This document shows, piece by piece, positions 39,075-42,000 of a stretch of 42,000 nucleotides of DNA (the stretch's first letter is position 1; each line of letters begins with the position of its first letter). The position numbers were made by a program, and so were the translations under genes. The stretch lies in assembly GCA_947489235.1 (NCBI GenBank), contig CANLDE010000004.1, positions 1-42,000 on the forward strand. Reading direction: 5' to 3'. Source of the stretch: Micrococcales bacterium (GTDB lineage Bacteria; Actinomycetota; Actinomycetes; Actinomycetales; Microbacteriaceae). The notes below the pieces were generated by a model that saw only the letters and a list, made by a program, of their open reading frames with translations, was not told where the DNA came from and ran no database searches.

Positions 39075-40321
39075 AGCGTTCACCAACGCTGGTTCTCTCT
39101 GTTGCAGGCCTGGCATATTTTCTCGCTGTCACACAAAGATCATCTTTGGGTGTTGCCACCCTTACAGCAACCGAACGCTTTGAAACTAATGCTCAACAGT
39201 TAGCGACTCTCGCAGTATTTCAATTAGTGGTTTATGCAGCCATGCAGATACCTGTTGGGATCCTGCTTGATAGATACGGAGCGAAACTACTTCTATCCAT
39301 TGGTGCAGGCATCATGGCCATTGGACAACTGACTGTTGCTTTCGCTCCTTCACTTGAATATGCAGTACTCGGAAGAATGCTCGTTGGCTTGGGGGACAGC
39401 TTTACATTTATTTCAATGATTCGAATGATCAACGGATGGTATTCAGGAGCTAAAGCATCAAAAATGCAACAGTATGTCGCCACCATCGGTCAAACAGGTC
39501 AGTTCTTCTCCGCAGTGCCTTTCTGGTTCATGCTCGAGTCTCTCGGTTGGCAACCAGCGTTTTCGATAATGGCAGCAGCATCTCTTCTAGCACTTCTGCT
39601 TCTTATAGCTTTTACCTCCAATGAACCAACTAGTGCCAAACATGTTTCTGCAGAAATAATCTCACTGCGTAAAGCGATTGACCAGCTCGTAGAAAATGTT
39701 CGGAACCCAGGAATACGTATGGCTTTTTGGACGCACTTTTCAACTCAACCGACAACAACTTCAATCGCTTTACTGTGGGCAGTCCCTTACCTTGTTACAG
39801 CAGAAGGAATGTCGCATGAGTTTGCAGCGCTTACCCTCACATTGATGGTTGTCTTTGGTTTCATAACTGGACCGATCATTGCTGAGATTTGTGCAAGAGC
39901 ACCTCAGCATCGAGCGAGACTTGTTTACTCGGTTGTATCGATTACGGTGGCTGCTTGGCTGGTCTTGTTGCTCGTACCTGGTAAGGCATCTTCGGGACTA
40001 CTTTTAGCCTGTTTCTTGTTGATATCTATAGGAGGTCCGGCGTCCATGGTCGCCTTTGACTTCTCAAAGGATTTTGCCCCCAAGGAGAGACTCGGTTCGG
40101 CCAATGGTTTCGCCAATGTTGGTGGCTTTCTAGCAACCTTCGTGATGATGTATTTGACTGGATTGGTCATTGATTTACTTCATGATCCAGCATCAGGGCT
40201 AGATAGATACAACGTAGATAGCTTCAGATGGGGTTTTGCAGCCCAATTCTTGGTAATTGCTGTCGGAATCACCTTCTTCACCATTGAAAAGCGTAAAGCG
40301 ACCCAGATTCACAGGGTTTAG
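39071..40321 (+). CDS. MFS transporter, probable CTG start
   Basis: Track ORF starts at TTG 39146, but the same frame upstream reads (L/M)KRSPTLVLSVAGLAYFLAVTQRSSLGVATLTATERF, an apparent first TM helix; only CTG 39071 precedes it before a stop at 39053. Confidence 0.75.
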   Translation: MKRSPTLVLSVAGLAYFLAVTQRSSLGVATLTATERFETNAQQLATLAVFQLVVYAAMQIPVGILLDRYGAKLLLSIGAGIMAIGQLTVAFAPSLEYAVLGRMLVGLGDSFTFISMIRMINGWYSGAKASKMQQYVATIGQTGQFFSAVPFWFMLESLGWQPAFSIMAAASLLALLLLIAFTSNEPTSAKHVSAEIISLRKAIDQLVENVRNPGIRMAFWTHFSTQPTTTSIALLWAVPYLVTAEGMSHEFAALTLTLMVVFGFITGPIIAEICARAPQHRARLVYSVVSITVAAWLVLLLVPGKASSGLLLACFLLISIGGPASMVAFDFSKDFAPKERLGSANGFANVGGFLATFVMMYLTGLVIDLLHDPASGLDRYNVDSFRWGFAAQFLVIAVGITFFTIEKRKATQIHRV

Positions 40322-40504
40322 GGAATAGATAACTGTTCGTCTATGTTTCATACACTGGTACTACCAATTGGCTCTGTTGTCCCGAAAACTAGGAACTTAG
40401 TGGCATAATCGAAGCAAGACCCAGTCATTTCTTTCGATTTGACATGGGTCTTCGTAATGCCCAAAATTTCGTAACGGTCAACCTCTAAGAAACTGAAGGT
40501 TCTC

Positions 40505-42000
40505 ATGGCTTTAAAACCGACTAAGACTTCCGCCGCAGCTGCGTCGAAGAAGGCTGTCGCGCCTAAGGCAAAAGCAACGGCAAAAGCGACAAGTGCAACA
40601 ACTAAAGGAAAAACAATCAAATCTTCAACAACCAAAGCCGTTCCCGCTAAAGCTAAAGCAGCAGAAGCTAAAGCCAAGCCAGTCGTAAAAAAGCCAGTTG
40701 CTAAAACTGTCACCAAGCCTGCAAAACCTGCGGTGAAGTTAGCAGTCAAGACCGCAAAGCCTGCTGTAAAGGCAACAGCCAAGAAAGTTGTTGCCAAGCC
40801 AGTAGCAAAGAAGGCAGTGAAGCCAGTTGCTAAACCTGTTGTAAAAGCTAAAGGTAAGGCAGTAGTTAAAGCAGAAGCCAAGCCAGCTGCAAAGGGAGCT
40901 GTCAAATCGCCTAAGAAGATCACATCGACTAAGGGCATTCTTCCTGAAGGTTTAGATGTTGGTGACGAAGAAGATGATTTAGATCCAGAGGCAATCGTTA
41001 GTGAAGCCGAAGTAGATGTAATTGTTGCAGACATCGAAGAGGTTATTCCTGAAGTTGAAGAAGATGAAGATCAACCAGTAGTTCCTGAAGGAGCATTGGT
41101 TATCTCCAGCAAAGAAGAAGATGACATTCAGGTTCAAAGCACCAGCATCACTGGAGCAACTGCTGACCCGGTTAAGGATTACCTCAAGCAAATTGGTAAA
41201 GTTGCGCTTCTAAATGCAGAACTAGAAGTTGAGCTTGCCAAGCGAATTGAAGCAGGTTTGTTTGCAGAAGAAAAACTTGCAACAGACAAAAAATTGAGCA
41301 AAGACATGGCCCGCGATTTGAAGTGGGTTGTGAAAGATGGTCAGCGAGCAAAGAGCCATCTTCTTGAAGCTAACCTTCGTCTTGTGGTGAGCCTTGCCAA
41401 GCGATACACCGGTAGAGGAATGCAGTTCCTAGATTTGATTCAAGAGGGAAACCTAGGTCTTATTCGTGCTGTTGAGAAGTTCGATTACACCAAGGGGTAC
41501 AAGTTCTCAACATATGCAACCTGGTGGATTCGCCAAGCTATTACAAGAGCAATGGCTGACCAGGCTCGTACTATTCGTATTCCAGTTCACATGGTTGAAG
41601 TTATTAACAAACTTTCACGTGTACAAAGGCAGTTGCTACAAGACCTTGGTCGCGAACCAACTCCCGAAGAACTAGCTCGTGAACTAGACATGACTCCTGA
41701 GAAGGTTGTCGAAGTTCAGAAGTACGGCCGTGAACCTATCTCGCTATCAACACCTCTTGGTGAAGACGGTGACTCAGAGTTCGGTGATCTAATTGAAGAC
41801 ACTGAAGCGGTTCAGCCGGCGGATGCTGTTGCCTTTAGAATCATGCAGCGTGAAATTGAGAGGCTGTTGGATACATTGACACCTCGTGAAGCTGCTGTCA
41901 TCAGAAGCAGGTATGGAATCGGTGATGGCGTCATGAAGACTCTTGATCAGATTGGCGAGGACCACGGAGTTACTCGTGAACGTATCCGTCAGATTGAAGC
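40505..42000 (+). CDS. rpoD: Primary RNA polymerase sigma factor, 3'-truncated by window edge
   Basis: Manual translation from ATG 40505: [27 protein letters not shown]... then [77 protein letters not shown]; open to window end, hence missing from the ORF track. Confidence 0.95.
   Translation, partial: MALKPTKTSAAAASKKAVAPKAKATAKATSATTKGKTIKSSTTKAVPAKAKAAEAKAKPVVKKPVAKTVTKPAKPAVKLAVKTAKPAVKATAKKVVAKPVAKKAVKPVAKPVVKAKGKAVVKAEAKPAAKGAVKSPKKITSTKGILPEGLDVGDEEDDLDPEAIVSEAEVDVIVADIEEVIPEVEEDEDQPVVPEGALVISSKEEDDIQVQSTSITGATADPVKDYLKQIGKVALLNAELEVELAKRIEAGLFAEEKLATDKKLSKDMARDLKWVVKDGQRAKSHLLEANLRLVVSLAKRYTGRGMQFLDLIQEGNLGLIRAVEKFDYTKGYKFSTYATWWIRQAITRAMADQARTIRIPVHMVEVINKLSRVQRQLLQDLGREPTPEELARELDMTPEKVVEVQKYGREPISLSTPLGEDGDSEFGDLIEDTEAVQPADAVAFRIMQREIERLLDTLTPREAAVIRSRYGIGDGVMKTLDQIGEDHGVTRERIRQIE

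Noticed and set aside
40348-41034. 228-aa minus-strand ORF ([22 protein letters not shown]...)
   Set aside because: Antisense shadow of the low-complexity rpoD N-terminus; Ala/Thr/Phe-rich artefact of the repeat codons.

Overview
The window is a compact, housekeeping-rich actinobacterial chromosome segment, most like a streamlined Microbacteriaceae-type genome (taxon inferred from protein families and gene order; no search was run). From left to right it carries: the 3' part of a type I pullulanase followed by a maltodextrin ABC importer (malE-malF-malG-like); a YtcJ-like amidohydrolase and thymidine kinase; a DUF3145 protein; a minus-strand aceE-fabD-fabH-acpP-fabF cluster; an AhpE-like peroxiredoxin; tRNA-Val(TAC); an NCS1-like permease with an unusual N-terminal extension; a Nif3 / zinc-ribbon / RNase H-phosphatase trio; the RNase P RNA gene; ppgK; map; a small SPOR-like protein; panB; nadE; glnA2-glnE and convergent glnA1; DUF4191; lipA-lipB; an orphan membrane-anchored hypothetical; E2-lpd; pepA; a PAC2-family protein; an MFS transporter; and rpoD, truncated at the right edge. 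As I recall it, the order from the fab cluster to pepA resembles the M. tuberculosis Rv2213-Rv2245 neighbourhood. I found no CRISPR array, transposase, phage or defence genes, and nothing I can honestly call a new multi-gene system. The more interesting signals are smaller: repeated -10-like hexamers (TANNNT) 6-7 nt upstream of start codons, suggesting leaderless mRNAs and several revised starts; two strong intercistronic hairpins in the mal operon; a probable CTG start for the MFS gene; direct aceE-fabD apposition without a regulator between them; a GlnR-like half-site upstream of glnA1; low-complexity N-terminal extensions on the permease and RpoD; and one unclassified membrane protein.
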